Origin: UBA5266 sp002411545
GTDB lineage: Bacteria > Bacteroidota > Bacteroidia > Bacteroidales > WCHB1-69
Direction: 5' to 3'
Length of the DNA stretch: 62,755 nt
NCBI GenBank assembly: GCA_028693085.1
Contig: JAQUWC010000003.1
Location: 1 to 62,755 of the forward strand
Every line of letters begins with the position of its first letter. The first letter of the stretch is position 1. Position numbers and translations under genes: made by a program. The notes beneath the pieces are model-generated. The model was not told the origin of the DNA. It did not search any database and saw only the letters and a list, made by a program, of their open reading frames with translations. Of this stretch, positions 7,274 to 16,105 are shown in pieces.

Positions 7274-8125
7274 TTATATTTTTTTAATCATCTCAAACTG
7301 TTTGCCTTTTATATTAATGTTTTTCGATTTAAGGAAATCAACAATTGAATGGCAGTTAATATCGGTGTTTAGTAATTTTGTTTTAGAATTTTTATTAAGC
7401 TTACTCATTTCGTGAAGTAGTAATGAAGCAACTCCTTTTCTTCTATGAGCTTTGTCAACAGCCATTTGAGTTATGTCGCCCGAATTTGGCTCAAAAACAC
7501 AATATCCTATAATCTTTTTATTTGAAAATGCACCTAAACAGATAAAATCCTCACTTGTTCTTTGAATAGATTCAAAACTATTTTGCCAGGAAGGATAAAA
7601 ATCCCAAAAAGTCGGAATGGTATCGTATTTATTAATGTTAATAGGTTCAATTAAATAACTATATTTATTTTTTATTGAATCAATTTTGATTTCTTCATTA
7701 TTCCATATGAAAAAGTTAAATTCACGGCTTATCTCAAATCCTATTTTTTGATAAACGGAAATAGCTTGTTTGTTATGTTTCAAAACTTCTAATATATAAT
7801 AATTTATATTTGCTTCTTTTAAAAAGGGAATGGAATAGGTGAATATTTTTGTTGCTAAACCTTTACCTCTGTATTCCTTCAGTGTTCCTGTTCCTGTATC
7901 GTAAGCCATTTTTCTTCCATTGAAATCTCCAATACCATTCAAGGTAAATGCAGCAATATCTTCTCCATTGAATGCGGCAAAGGATAAATCGGGATTAAAA
8001 CCACGTCTTTTCCACATGGTCTTAAGTTCATATTTGTTTAATTGTATGTCATAGTCGGCAAATGCCTTGCTAAAAGCCTTGAAGATTGTTTCAAAGTCGA
8101 TATTCGTAAGCGATTTAATTTCCAT
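7274..8125 (-). CDS. GNAT acetyltransferase with two GNAT domains
   Basis: 283 aa with two acetyl-CoA-binding folds in tandem. The first has the motif A loop YRGKGLATKIF near residues 85-95 and ends with NKQAISVYQKIGFE near 118-131. The second has HRRKGVASLLLHE near 222-234. Both Q/RxxGxG/A-type pyrophosphate loops look intact, unlike many tandem GNATs where one copy has decayed. Such enzymes acetylate amines on small molecules or protein N-termini; the substrate is unknown. It has its own promoter at 8141-8148, giving a very short leader. Confidence 0.88.
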   Translation of the reverse strand: MEIKSLTNIDFETIFKAFSKAFADYDIQLNKYELKTMWKRRGFNPDLSFAAFNGEDIAAFTLNGIGDFNGRKMAYDTGTGTLKEYRGKGLATKIFTYSIPFLKEANINYYILEVLKHNKQAISVYQKIGFEISREFNFFIWNNEEIKIDSIKNKYSYLIEPININKYDTIPTFWDFYPSWQNSFESIQRTSEDFICLGAFSNKKIIGYCVFEPNSGDITQMAVDKAHRRKGVASLLLHEMSKLNKNSKTKLLNTDINCHSIVDFLKSKNINIKGKQFEMIKKI

Positions 8126-8140
8126 TATCTATTTTTTTTG

Positions 8141-8148
8141 CAAAAGTA
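8141..8148 (-). promoter_or_regulatory. Promoter -7 box of the double GNAT gene
   Basis: Minus strand TACTTTTG, full match to TAnnTTTG, only 16 bases from the ATG, so the leader would be about 9-10 nt. Confidence 0.5.
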
Positions 8149-8157
8149 ATCTTTTTT

Positions 8158-8416
8158 TAATTATCCTTTTGATTAATGATAATTCATTGAAAAAAATTAA
8201 AAGGTTATAAAGTTTGTAAAGTCGAAAGTTATTATCAGTTAGGAAAAAATTATCTGCTATCCGTTTTTCAATGCGTTGACTTGCGACCTGTGACTTTAAT
8301 TTCGTAATTTCCTTCGAAAATCACCCCACCCTATCTTTAGGCAAAATGCTGTATCACGATTTTTTAGGGGAGAGAGGCATTTCATATCTGACTTTTACCA
8401 TTAACAGAATCAGCAA
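8158..8416. other. Gene-free stretch
   Basis: About 260 bases with no credible ORF. Near 8271-8295 it carries ATGCGTTGACTTGCGACC, which shares words with the dispersed repeats at 3066 and 5902. Nothing else is seen. Confidence 0.5.
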
Positions 8417-8457
8417 AAATCCCTTTCGTGCGTAAAGTTTACACACAAAAGGGATTT
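8417..8457 (-). terminator. Terminator of the methyltransferase gene
   Basis: The arms AAATCCCTTT and AAAGGGATTT pair perfectly, and inner GTGnGTAAA/TTTACnCAC sequences extend the stem. On the minus strand the hairpin is followed by TTTTT, and it lies about 50 bases after the methyltransferase stop. Confidence 0.8.
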
Positions 8458-8508
8458 CAATTTTACATTTTAATAAAACCACAAAATTATGGCTGATTTT
8501 ATTATACT

Positions 8509-9282
8509 TTACATCTTCTTTCCTATATAAAACATATAGCCATAATATGCCTTATATTTGTAGTATAACTCTGCCTCATATTGTTGGGAAACGATAAATT
8601 CTTCTATGGTTTTGTTCCCTTTATATTTTTTCAGAAAGGATTCTCGCCTGAAAGTTTGCCAAGTATAATAGTCTGTCCAAATAGTTTCGGGCAAGATATA
8701 AGTGGCAATCGGAAGATAGCCTGCTTTCTGCATTTGAGCAACTTTATTCGAGATTGTATCTATTTCGGGATAGATTTTGTGCCAAAATTCCTGAATTTCA
8801 GCAGGACGTTCTTCAGTAAACCAAGTGTTTTCTGTAACGGCGATATATCCGCCTGGTTTAAGGAATTTTCGCCATTCGTTCAATCCGCGCTCAAATCCAA
8901 TGTTATAAATTGCCCCTTCCGACCAAATCAAGTCAAAATCTTCTTTCTGAAACGGAAGATTTTCCATATTTCCGACAATGCCTTTCACTCTATCTTGAAG
9001 GTTTTTGATTTGGGCATTTTGCTTGAATTGATGGATAAAATCGTGGCAATTATCAACACCGATAATCATTTCACAGGGGGTATTTTCTCCTAATACCATT
9101 GTTTGTCCGCCTGTTCCACAACCAATATCGGCAATTTTCGACTTTTCGGTAAGACCGTCTATAAATCCCAATGCTTTGAGTGTTTCTTTGCAATTTCCGG
9201 GACCTTGTCGCTCTGATTCTGAAAAATATTCATAAATAATATCTAAGTTAAATTCGTGAATTGTTGGTTTTTCGTTATTCAT
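8509..9282 (-). CDS. Class I SAM-dependent methyltransferase
   Basis: 257 aa. SAM-binding motif I is IADIGCGTGGQT (about residues 49-60), motif II includes MIIGVDNCHDF, and the motif around FDLIWSEGAIYNIGF plus LKPGGYIAVTENTWF completes a Methyltransf_11/25 core at residues about 45-155. The C-terminal 100 residues are Tyr-rich and may form the substrate cap. Small-molecule methyltransferases of this shape are common in Bacteroidota; the substrate cannot be told. The leader upstream (9283-9490) is about 200 nt long and has a terminator-like hairpin and a tiny ORF, suggesting control by attenuation. Confidence 0.9.
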   Translation of the reverse strand: MNNEKPTIHEFNLDIIYEYFSESERQGPGNCKETLKALGFIDGLTEKSKIADIGCGTGGQTMVLGENTPCEMIIGVDNCHDFIHQFKQNAQIKNLQDRVKGIVGNMENLPFQKEDFDLIWSEGAIYNIGFERGLNEWRKFLKPGGYIAVTENTWFTEERPAEIQEFWHKIYPEIDTISNKVAQMQKAGYLPIATYILPETIWTDYYTWQTFRRESFLKKYKGNKTIEEFIVSQQYEAELYYKYKAYYGYMFYIGKKM

Positions 9283-9362
9283 ATTCTTTTATTTTGTTGC
9301 ATACACGAGAAGCATTACAATGCTTTCATCCATGTAGGCAGATTAAAAACTTACATTAACTC

Positions 9363-9399
9363 AATAAAAAACTGCTCTCGAAAAGGAGTATCCGAGAAC
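9363..9399 (-). promoter_or_regulatory. Terminator-like hairpin (possible attenuator) in the methyltransferase leader
   Basis: On the minus strand GTTCTCG pairs with CGAGAGC (one G-U pair) and is followed by TTTTTT after two bases, which is the shape of an intrinsic terminator. It lies between the promoter box (9490-9497) and the gene start (9282). An upstream stem ACAATCT/AGATTGT (9410-9436) and a downstream one around 9310-9325 (AAGCATT/AATGCTT) flank it. Confidence 0.5.
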
Positions 9400-9436
9400 A
9401 AACCAAAACACAATCTATACAAAAAGTACAGATTGT

Positions 9437-9469
9437 TTACAGAACAATATCCAAATTAAACATAAACAT
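9437..9469 (-). CDS. Possible 10-aa leader peptide
   Basis: ATG at 9469 opens MFMFNLDIVL and stops at 9437-9439, next to the first leader hairpin. Its position between the promoter box and an attenuator-like hairpin is what suggests a leader peptide. A random 10-codon frame is common, so this is weak. Confidence 0.2.
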   Translation of the reverse strand: MFMFNLDIVL

Positions 9470-9489
9470 TCAGTTGTTTTTAACAGGCG

Positions 9490-9497
9490 CAAATGTA
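9490..9497 (-). promoter_or_regulatory. Promoter -7 box of the methyltransferase gene
   Basis: Minus strand TACATTTG matches TAnnTTTG. Transcription from here would give a leader of about 200 nt. The stretch from 9498 to 9831 holds no other gene or motif that I can support. Confidence 0.5.
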
Positions 9498-9831
9498 CAT
9501 AAAATTGACTAATTACACACAGACGGATAAAAATTTATTTCAAAATTTTTAGAGGAAAAATACTCTTTTTTATGTATACTAGGAAATGGTTAGAATTTTT
9601 TTCGGGTAGTGGACAATGTTTGATGAATTTTCTGGATTAAACTGTCTCCTATATTTTTACCATAAAATCCGATTCTATTCGTTGCTTCCGTATTATTCGT
9701 GTGCTAAAAAAAACCAGTAAGAAATGATTTGTTCATTAAATTTAAATGATTCTTCGTTTCGATCATACCATGTATTAAATATCATAATTTATATAGGATA
9801 ATTTTGATAAAGAATCAATTTTTATTTTGTT

Positions 9832-9839
9832 TATTTTTG
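9832..9839 (+). promoter_or_regulatory. Promoter -7 box of the PHP gene
   Basis: TATTTTTG matches TAnnTTTG, with TTG at 9804-9806 slightly farther upstream than the usual -33 spacing. Confidence 0.45.
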
Positions 9840-9890
9840 CACCACTAATTTCTGACGATATTTAATAATTACATTTAAGTAGAATCGTAT

Positions 9891-10922
9891 ATGAATTTAT
9901 ATATGAAAAACGTTTTTTTTGTTATTATATTCTTGATTATAAGTGTTCAAGTGTTTTCTCAGGAGAATGTAAACGGTAATTTGAATGATGAAATTATCAT
10001 TGGGAACAAAATATTAACCATATATAATCCCTATAAATATACCGATTGGAAAGGTTCGATGCGTTTAAAAGGACAAATGCATGCACACAGTACGAATTCG
10101 GATGGGTCGTTTGCGTCTGATAGTGTTGCTCGTTTACTGGCTACGGTTGGATATGATTTCTGGACGATGACCGACCATAACGTGATTACTCCCGAACCAG
10201 CGTCAAATTCATTGATTTGGATGGGAAATAGTTATGAGCATAGTAATACGAATCAACATGTTTGTGTTTATTTGGCGGATGAGATAGGCTTGTTAGATAA
10301 AAAAATAAATGCATTAATCAAGTCTTTTGCTGCTAAAGGGAATAGTATACTCAATTATGCGCATCCTTGGACTCCTTTGAACAAAAGTTTGTCGTCGACG
10401 ATAAAGGGTCTGACTTTCGTTGAGGTATGGAATAATGGGACCATTAAATCGATGGAATGGGATGTTTTATTGTCGAAAAATCACAAAGTATTTGCGTTAG
10501 CCGTTGACGATTTTCATCGATTGGAACATCTAAAAACCGGATGGATAGAGGTGTTATGTCAAGAAAAAACCACAGAAAATATTTGGTATAATCTATTAAA
10601 GGGAAATTATTACTGTGTGAACGGAATAGGTCCGCATCCTTCCCATCGTATCAATGCCATACAATTGGAAAATATAGATATAAAGGATGGACGTCTTGTG
10701 GTAAAAACCCAAAATACCGGACTCTCCATTACTTTTATAGGCAAGAATGGGGTGGTATTATTGACAGCCAATGATGTTTCGGAAGCCTATTATGCTTTTG
10801 ACGGCACAGAAAGCTATGTAAGAGTGCAAATACAACTTGGTAAAATGATATTGTGGACACAACCGATTTTTATCCTTTCAAAAAGAAAGAACTATGAATT
10901 CGGATGCTTGTTTAAAGAATGA
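9891..10922 (+). CDS. Secreted PHP-domain protein
   Basis: PHP-domain metal-dependent phosphoesterase-like protein, 343 aa. A signal peptide (MKNVFFVIIFLIISVQVFSQ) is clear if translation begins at the second Met, 9903. That start may be the true one, although the longer form also exports plausibly. Metal-binding motifs follow in PHP order: MHAHST with His64 and His66, DG at 71-72, MTDHN with Asp95-His96, then YAHPW, and a late AVDDFH. PHP proteins hydrolyse phosphate esters or act as nucleases; exported ones in Bacteroidota probably act on periplasmic sugar phosphates or phospholipid head groups, which is inference. It stands alone between two minus-strand genes. Confidence 0.87.
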   Translation: MNLYMKNVFFVIIFLIISVQVFSQENVNGNLNDEIIIGNKILTIYNPYKYTDWKGSMRLKGQMHAHSTNSDGSFASDSVARLLATVGYDFWTMTDHNVITPEPASNSLIWMGNSYEHSNTNQHVCVYLADEIGLLDKKINALIKSFAAKGNSILNYAHPWTPLNKSLSSTIKGLTFVEVWNNGTIKSMEWDVLLSKNHKVFALAVDDFHRLEHLKTGWIEVLCQEKTTENIWYNLLKGNYYCVNGIGPHPSHRINAIQLENIDIKDGRLVVKTQNTGLSITFIGKNGVVLLTANDVSEAYYAFDGTESYVRVQIQLGKMILWTQPIFILSKRKNYEFGCLFKE

Positions 10923-10936
10923 AAATAAAGAAGAGA

Positions 10937-12058
10937 TTATGATGTAAGATTACAATACAAATCCTTTAATATTTTTTCTTCATTTTCCCAGGTGAGCTGG
11001 GGACTTGCTTTAGTACAATTTTCTTTAACCTTTGCATACATCTCTTTGTTTTCTATCCACTCATTGACAGCAGCCGCTATGCTTGTAGGGGCTAAATCGG
11101 GTATGATTTTTCCCACTTGATAGGTTTCGACTATGCGTCGACGTTCAGGCAAATCGGTGGTAATGAAAGGAGTTTCTGCTCGTATGTATTCAAAAAGTTT
11201 ATTGGGTAAACTAAAGCGATGATTGATACTGTTATCTTTATCGAAAGTGATACCGATATCGGAGAGGTAGGTATAGTTAAACAACAAATCAGGTGAAACT
11301 CTGTCAACGAATTTTACCTGATTATCGATATTAAGTTCCTTTACCCTATGTTTTATGTAGGGTATAGCGCTTCCTGCACCTACAATCAATAGAAATCCCT
11401 TATGAATCAGGGGAAGTGCTTCAATAAGTTCTTCTCCACCCCGATTGTAGTGTATGGCATTTCCTTGTAAAATAAGAATAACCTTATCATCGGGAAGTCC
11501 CAAGGATGCTTTGGTTTCACTTAGAGAAGGGGGTATTGCTTTAGGGATGTTTCGTACGACATTGATTTTCAGTTTGTATTCTTCTTCATACAAATCGGCT
11601 ATAGATTGACATACGGTGATGACGTGTTTCAAACGAGGGAAACAAAATCTTTCAATACTCAGCCAACAGGCTTTTACTACGGGGCGGTTAACTATTTCGC
11701 TCATGCCGCAGAAATATTCATGGCTGTCATATACTAAGGGTTTCTTTCGGAGTTTACTTACCAGAAAATTTGGCAGCAGTGTGTCCAAGTCGTTGGCAAC
11801 AAGGATATCGCATTGTTGAAATAAAAGATAGAAAAAAAGTTTAAGGTTAAAACAAGCATAAAAAAGAGCACCTTTTCGAAAAAGCATTGAAAATCGTTTG
11901 CATGCATAGGGTTTAGGAGGTAGTTTAGGGGAATCTACATATTTTCTGCCGATTAGCAGTACTTCAAAGCCGAATGAAAGGAGAGAATGACATACTTTAT
12001 CCACACGTGGGTCGGTGTATAGGTCATTGGTAACAGAAAGTATGACTTTCTTTTTCAT
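10937..12058 (-). CDS. Glycosyltransferase family 4 type
   Basis: Cytoplasmic GT-B fold glycosyltransferase, about 373 aa from ATG 12058 (MKKKVILSVTNDLYTDPRVD). A longer frame from 12079 would begin inside secA, so the shorter start, 2 bp after the secA stop, is preferred. The N-terminal half has the acceptor-side Rossmann fold with NDLYTDPRVDKV and DSHEYF; the C-terminal half has the nucleotide-sugar side with LILQGNA, VGAGSAIPYI and NKLFEYIRAETPF, the usual GT4 region bearing the Glu near EYI. The substrate may be a surface polysaccharide or lipid. Co-transcribed with secA by spacing, although the functions are unrelated. Confidence 0.88.
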   Translation of the reverse strand: MKKKVILSVTNDLYTDPRVDKVCHSLLSFGFEVLLIGRKYVDSPKLPPKPYACKRFSMLFRKGALFYACFNLKLFFYLLFQQCDILVANDLDTLLPNFLVSKLRKKPLVYDSHEYFCGMSEIVNRPVVKACWLSIERFCFPRLKHVITVCQSIADLYEEEYKLKINVVRNIPKAIPPSLSETKASLGLPDDKVILILQGNAIHYNRGGEELIEALPLIHKGFLLIVGAGSAIPYIKHRVKELNIDNQVKFVDRVSPDLLFNYTYLSDIGITFDKDNSINHRFSLPNKLFEYIRAETPFITTDLPERRRIVETYQVGKIIPDLAPTSIAAAVNEWIENKEMYAKVKENCTKASPQLTWENEEKILKDLYCNLTS

Positions 12059-12060
12059 GT

Positions 12061-15000
12061 TTATTCCCGTCCGTGACAATTTTTATATTTCTTACCACTT
12101 CCGCAGGGGCAAGGTTCATTTCGGCCGACACGTTTTTCCACTTTGATGGGTTGGGTAATTTCAGGTTTCGATGTTTGTTGTGTCGCTACTTCTTCGCGTC
12201 CGGTTTTCAATTTACGATTGTCGGAAGAAGGTAATTGAGCTGAGTGTACGTGCTGTGGTTCTTGCAAAGGTATTTGGCAGTTGTTTAAAAACGAAACGAT
12301 ATCTTTATAAATGCCGGTAATCATACGGGAAAATAAGTCGTAGGATTCGAATTTATATATCAACAGCGGGTCTTTTTGTTCATAAGATGCATTTTGTACG
12401 GATTGTTTTAGGTCGTCCATTTCGCGAAGATGTTCTTTCCAAGCGTCATCGATGATGGCTAAAGTCATGCTTTTTTCGATGGTTAGGGCAAGTTCGCGTA
12501 CGCCATTTTCCATACATCGTTTTAAGTTGGCTACAATTTGCAAGTTCCTTTTGCCATCGGTCAATGGAATGGCTATGTTTTCGTAGCGATTGCCTTCTCT
12601 CTCATACACGATTTGAATAATGGGCATGGCTTTTTCCGACATTTTCAATAAACGTGGTTTATATTGGTTGTAGGCAACATCATAAAGTTTATCGGCGATA
12701 TCGTCTTCTTTTTCTTGGAAAAATTGTTTGTCGTCCACGGGACTTTCACAGGCTAAGATAGAAATACAAGCTCGTTGGAATCCTTCAAAGTTACGATCTT
12801 CTTGATACGAAGATACGATATAAGAGCATATATTGCGAAACATTTCGGCGATGTCGAGTTCCAAACGATCGCCATAGAGGGCGTTTCTTCTTTTCTTGTA
12901 AATGCTTTCTCTTTGTTTGTTCATCACATCATCATATTCGAGCAAGCGTTTACGAATTCCGAAGTTATTTTCTTCTACTTTCTTTTGTGCTCTTTCTATG
13001 GAGTTTGAAATCATATTATGCTGAATCACTTCACCTTCTTTAAATCCAAGTCGGTCCATGATTTTGGCAATACGATCTGATCCGAACAAACGCATCAGGT
13101 CATCTTCGAGCGAGACAAAGAATTGTGAGGAGCCCGGGTCGCCTTGACGTCCGGCACGTCCACGCAACTGACGGTCGACGCGACGTGAATCGTGACGCTC
13201 CGTACCGACAATGGCTAAGCCTCCCAGTTCTTTTACATTCGATCCTAATTTGATGTCGGTTCCACGTCCGGCCATATTTGTGGCTATGGTTACCGCCTTC
13301 ATTTGTCCGGCTTCGGCTACAATATCGGCTTCTTTTTTATGTAGTTTAGCGTTTAATACATTGTGTTTAATCTTACGAGTCGTTAAGATTTTAGAAAGTA
13401 ATTCCGAAGTCTCGACAGAGGTAGTCCCCACCAGAACAGGTCGACCTAATTCATTTAGGGCTATGATTTCGTTAACGATAGCTGCATATTTCTCGCGTTT
13501 GGTTTTATAGACTAAGTCTTCTCGGTCGTCTCTAACAATGGGTTTATTGGTTGGTATGGTAACTACATCCAGTTTATAAATATTCCAAAATTCACCGGCC
13601 TCGGTTTCAGCTGTACCCGTCATACCAGCTAATTTTCGGTACATACGGAAATAGTTTTGAAGGGTAATGGTAGCATAAGTTTGTGTGGCGGCTTCAACTT
13701 TCACATTTTCTTTCGCCTCAATTGCCTGATGCAAGCCATCACTGTAGCGTCGACCTTCCATAATACGTCCGGTTTGTTCATCCACGATTTTAACTTTATT
13801 GTCTAAAATAACATATTCCACGTCTTTTTCAAACATGGTATAGGCTTTTAACAATTGTTGTATCGTGTGAATGCGTTCGGAAGCAATGGAGAAATTACGA
13901 TAAATTTCGTTTTTCTTTTCCACTTTCTCTTCGTCGGAAAGATTTAATTTCTCTAATTCGGCAATTTCACTCCCAATATCAGGGATGATAAAAAACTTTG
14001 CTTCTTCGGCATTGTTTGAAACTAATTCTATCCCTTTTTCTTTTATATCGACAGAGTTAAGTTTTTCCTCAATGACAAAATAAAGTTCATCATCGATGAT
14101 GGGCATGTTTTTATTTTGTTCGGCCATATAAAAACTTTCGGTTTTCAATAGCAATTGTTTCATGCCCGGTTCGCTTAACATTTTGATTAAAGCTTTATTT
14201 TTAGGCAGACCCCTGTGCGCTCGTAACAATAGTTTAGCTCCTTCTTCTTCGTTTTTCGGATTGGATTTATCGGTAAGCAAGCGTCTTGATTCCGACAATA
14301 AATTATTGACTAATTGTCGTTGAGCGTTATATAGTCTTTCAACAATGGGTTTATAGGTGTCGAATTCTTGTTGATCGCCGCGAGGCGTAGGACCGGAAAT
14401 AATCAAAGGGGTACGCGCATCATCAATCAAAACAGAGTCGACCTCATCGACAATGGCATAGTTATGTCGTCGTTGCACTAATTCGGTGATATTACGCGAC
14501 ATATTATCTCTAAGGTAGTCGAAGCCGAATTCATTGTTGGTTCCGAATGTAATATCGGTCATATAGGCTTTTCTTCTTTCATCTGAATTTGGTTCGTGTT
14601 TGTCGATACAATCCACACTTAAACCATGGAATTGATACAACATTCCCATCCATTCAGAGTCACGTTTGGCTAAGTAGTCATTGACAGTAACCACATGCAC
14701 TCCCTCGCCTGTTAATGCGTTGAGATAAACCGGTAAAGTGGCAACCAAGGTTTTTCCTTCACCGGTCGCCATTTCGGCAATCTTGCCTTGATGTAATACG
14801 GTTCCACCGATTAGCTGTACATCGTAATGACACATATCCCAAGTAATCAAATTACCACCGGCCATCCATTCGTTTTGGTAAATAGCTTTATCTCCGTTTA
14901 TGTTGATGCAGTCGTATTTTGCGGCTAAATCACGATCGAAATCATTGGCTGTTACCATGATTTCTTTGTTTTCTTTAAAACGCCGTGCCGTTTCTTTCAT

Positions 15001-15342
15001 AACGGCAAAAGCTTCGGGAAGAATTTCGTTCAAAACTGCTTCGGAAGTTTGATATATACTATCTTCTAATTGTTCGGTTTCTGCATATAAACTTTCCTTT
15101 TCTTTGACATCCATGTCATAGTTTTGTTCAAGATTTCGCTTGATTTCTAACATTCTAGCTTTTTCTTCTTTGACCTCTTCTTCAATACGAGCTTTGAATT
15201 CCAGTGTTTTATGACGAAGTTCGTCATTTGTTAATTTTTCTATTTGCGGATATGTGTTTTGTATCTTAAGTAGGATAGGATTTAATTCTTTCAAATCCTT
15301 ATCTGATTTTGTACCGAATATCTTTTGTAACCAATTAGCCAT
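12061..15342 (-). CDS. secA: Protein translocase subunit SecA
   Basis: ATPase motor of the Sec pathway that pushes unfolded precursors through SecYEG. At 1093 aa it has the longer Bacteroidota layout. Visible motifs are the Walker A ATGEGKTL at 192-199, Walker B region VDEVDSVLIDDARTPLIISG, GTDIKLG with the neighbouring RGRAGRQGDPGSSQFF helicase motifs, and the C-terminal zinc site CPCGSGKKYKNCHG that binds SecB or ribosomes. Every T9SS cargo in this window first needs SecA to reach the periplasm. A promoter box lies at 15396-15403. It is followed by the glycosyltransferase gene with a 2-bp gap. Confidence 0.99.
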   Translation of the reverse strand: MANWLQKIFGTKSDKDLKELNPILLKIQNTYPQIEKLTNDELRHKTLEFKARIEEEVKEEKARMLEIKRNLEQNYDMDVKEKESLYAETEQLEDSIYQTSEAVLNEILPEAFAVMKETARRFKENKEIMVTANDFDRDLAAKYDCININGDKAIYQNEWMAGGNLITWDMCHYDVQLIGGTVLHQGKIAEMATGEGKTLVATLPVYLNALTGEGVHVVTVNDYLAKRDSEWMGMLYQFHGLSVDCIDKHEPNSDERRKAYMTDITFGTNNEFGFDYLRDNMSRNITELVQRRHNYAIVDEVDSVLIDDARTPLIISGPTPRGDQQEFDTYKPIVERLYNAQRQLVNNLLSESRRLLTDKSNPKNEEEGAKLLLRAHRGLPKNKALIKMLSEPGMKQLLLKTESFYMAEQNKNMPIIDDELYFVIEEKLNSVDIKEKGIELVSNNAEEAKFFIIPDIGSEIAELEKLNLSDEEKVEKKNEIYRNFSIASERIHTIQQLLKAYTMFEKDVEYVILDNKVKIVDEQTGRIMEGRRYSDGLHQAIEAKENVKVEAATQTYATITLQNYFRMYRKLAGMTGTAETEAGEFWNIYKLDVVTIPTNKPIVRDDREDLVYKTKREKYAAIVNEIIALNELGRPVLVGTTSVETSELLSKILTTRKIKHNVLNAKLHKKEADIVAEAGQMKAVTIATNMAGRGTDIKLGSNVKELGGLAIVGTERHDSRRVDRQLRGRAGRQGDPGSSQFFVSLEDDLMRLFGSDRIAKIMDRLGFKEGEVIQHNMISNSIERAQKKVEENNFGIRKRLLEYDDVMNKQRESIYKKRRNALYGDRLELDIAEMFRNICSYIVSSYQEDRNFEGFQRACISILACESPVDDKQFFQEKEDDIADKLYDVAYNQYKPRLLKMSEKAMPIIQIVYEREGNRYENIAIPLTDGKRNLQIVANLKRCMENGVRELALTIEKSMTLAIIDDAWKEHLREMDDLKQSVQNASYEQKDPLLIYKFESYDLFSRMITGIYKDIVSFLNNCQIPLQEPQHVHSAQLPSSDNRKLKTGREEVATQQTSKPEITQPIKVEKRVGRNEPCPCGSGKKYKNCHGRE

Positions 15343-15395
15343 TTTCTTTATATTGAGATTTTTATATCGTAACTCATTTGTTTATTATCAAGAAG

Positions 15396-15403
15396 CAAAG
15401 TTA
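15396..15403 (-). promoter_or_regulatory. Promoter -7 box of secA
   Basis: Minus strand TAACTTTG fits TAnnTTTG, 54 bases ahead of the secA start. Confidence 0.5.
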
Positions 15404-15520
15404 CGCTTTTTTTAGCCATAAAATTTGATAATAAAAAAATATATGGAGTTTTCTTGTATTAAATGTAAATGGGAGGGGGAGATAAGATGTTAAAGAGTGT
15501 TTGTAATCAGGTTCAACTTC

Positions 15521-15550
15521 AAATAAGCGAATGCAAATAGAAGCTTATTT
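15521..15550. terminator. Hairpin after the small regulator gene
   Basis: AAATAAGC (15521-15528) and GCTTATTT (15543-15550) are perfect arms. The T-run is weak on both strands, so it may be a weak terminator of the minus-strand regulator gene or only a hairpin. Confidence 0.3.
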
Positions 15551-15606
15551 ATAATATTTTTTTCTTGATGAGTGGAATAAGAAGTAAATATCCTATAATT
15601 CGGTAT

Positions 15607-15978
15607 TTATTTCGAATTTGAAGTTTGATTTTTATAGGCTTCTAATTTTTCTTTTTGTAGTTCAATGGTGTAATTTAATTGATCAATGATTCTATGGTAG
15701 CGAATAATTTCTTCCTGCATTTGTTTCATTTTTTCTTCGACTGATGTTGATTCTAGCAGCATTTCGCCTTTCCCAAATAAAATATAGTTTACATTTATGG
15801 GATAAAATTTTTTAAGAGAATTTAGGATATCTGTTGAAACTTTTTGTTTTTTCTTCCGAATATCGGTTAAAAGAGAACCGCTACGACCAATTTTTTTTGG
15901 AATTTCACTGTAGTTCCTTATAAATCCATGTCGTTTTAGTTCTTCAATTACAAGAATAAATCTTTCGTTTTCAATCAT
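15607..15978 (-). CDS. Small helix-turn-helix regulator
   Basis: 123 aa. Residues about 5-70 look like a lambda-repressor-like HTH: VIEELKRHGFIRNYSEIPKK, the turn IGRSGSLLTDIRKKKQKVST, then KFYPINVNYILFGKGEMLL, a phrase typical of Bacteroidota XRE-type regulators. Residues 80-118 (EEKMKQMQEEIIRYHRIIDQ onward) form a coiled coil for dimerisation. It is transcribed away from the 94-aa gene at 16106, with a palindromic site between them, so it probably represses that gene and perhaps itself, in the manner of a cI/cro pair. Confidence 0.8.
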   Translation of the reverse strand: MIENERFILVIEELKRHGFIRNYSEIPKKIGRSGSLLTDIRKKKQKVSTDILNSLKKFYPINVNYILFGKGEMLLESTSVEEKMKQMQEEIIRYHRIIDQLNYTIELQKEKLEAYKNQTSNSK

Positions 15979-16045
15979 TATTTTTTAGTTTTGGTTAAAC
16001 TTGAAATATATCCTATAAAATCTTATTATATCTTAAAAATAATAG

Positions 16046-16053
16046 TATATTTG
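16046..16053 (+). promoter_or_regulatory. Promoter -7 box of the 94-aa gene
   Basis: TATATTTG matches TAnnTTTG and overlaps the left arm of the inverted repeat 16049-16089, so a protein bound to the repeat would cover the promoter. Confidence 0.5.
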
Positions 16054-16089
16054 TGGTGTCAAAAAATAATAAATTCTGGTACCACAAAT
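16049..16089. promoter_or_regulatory. Putative operator: spaced inverted repeat ATTTGTGGT / ACCACAAAT
   Basis: Perfect 9-bp arms at 16049-16057 and 16081-16089, centres 32 bp apart, about three helical turns. The left arm overlaps the -7 box and the right arm lies in the leader of the 94-aa gene. Such a layout suits two repressor dimers binding the same DNA face, or an RNA hairpin. Which of the two flanking DNA-binding proteins binds is unknown. Confidence 0.5.
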
Positions 16090-16105
16090 TTAAAAAAAAA
16101 TCTAT

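Noticed and set aside
9498..9831. Possible gene remnant in the gap before the PHP gene
   Set aside because: Short frames can be read on both strands but none gives a recognisable or sustained protein.
12059..12079. Longer start for the glycosyltransferase inside secA
   Set aside because: The added seven residues have no role in the GT fold, and ATG 12058 starts exactly at the first beta strand.
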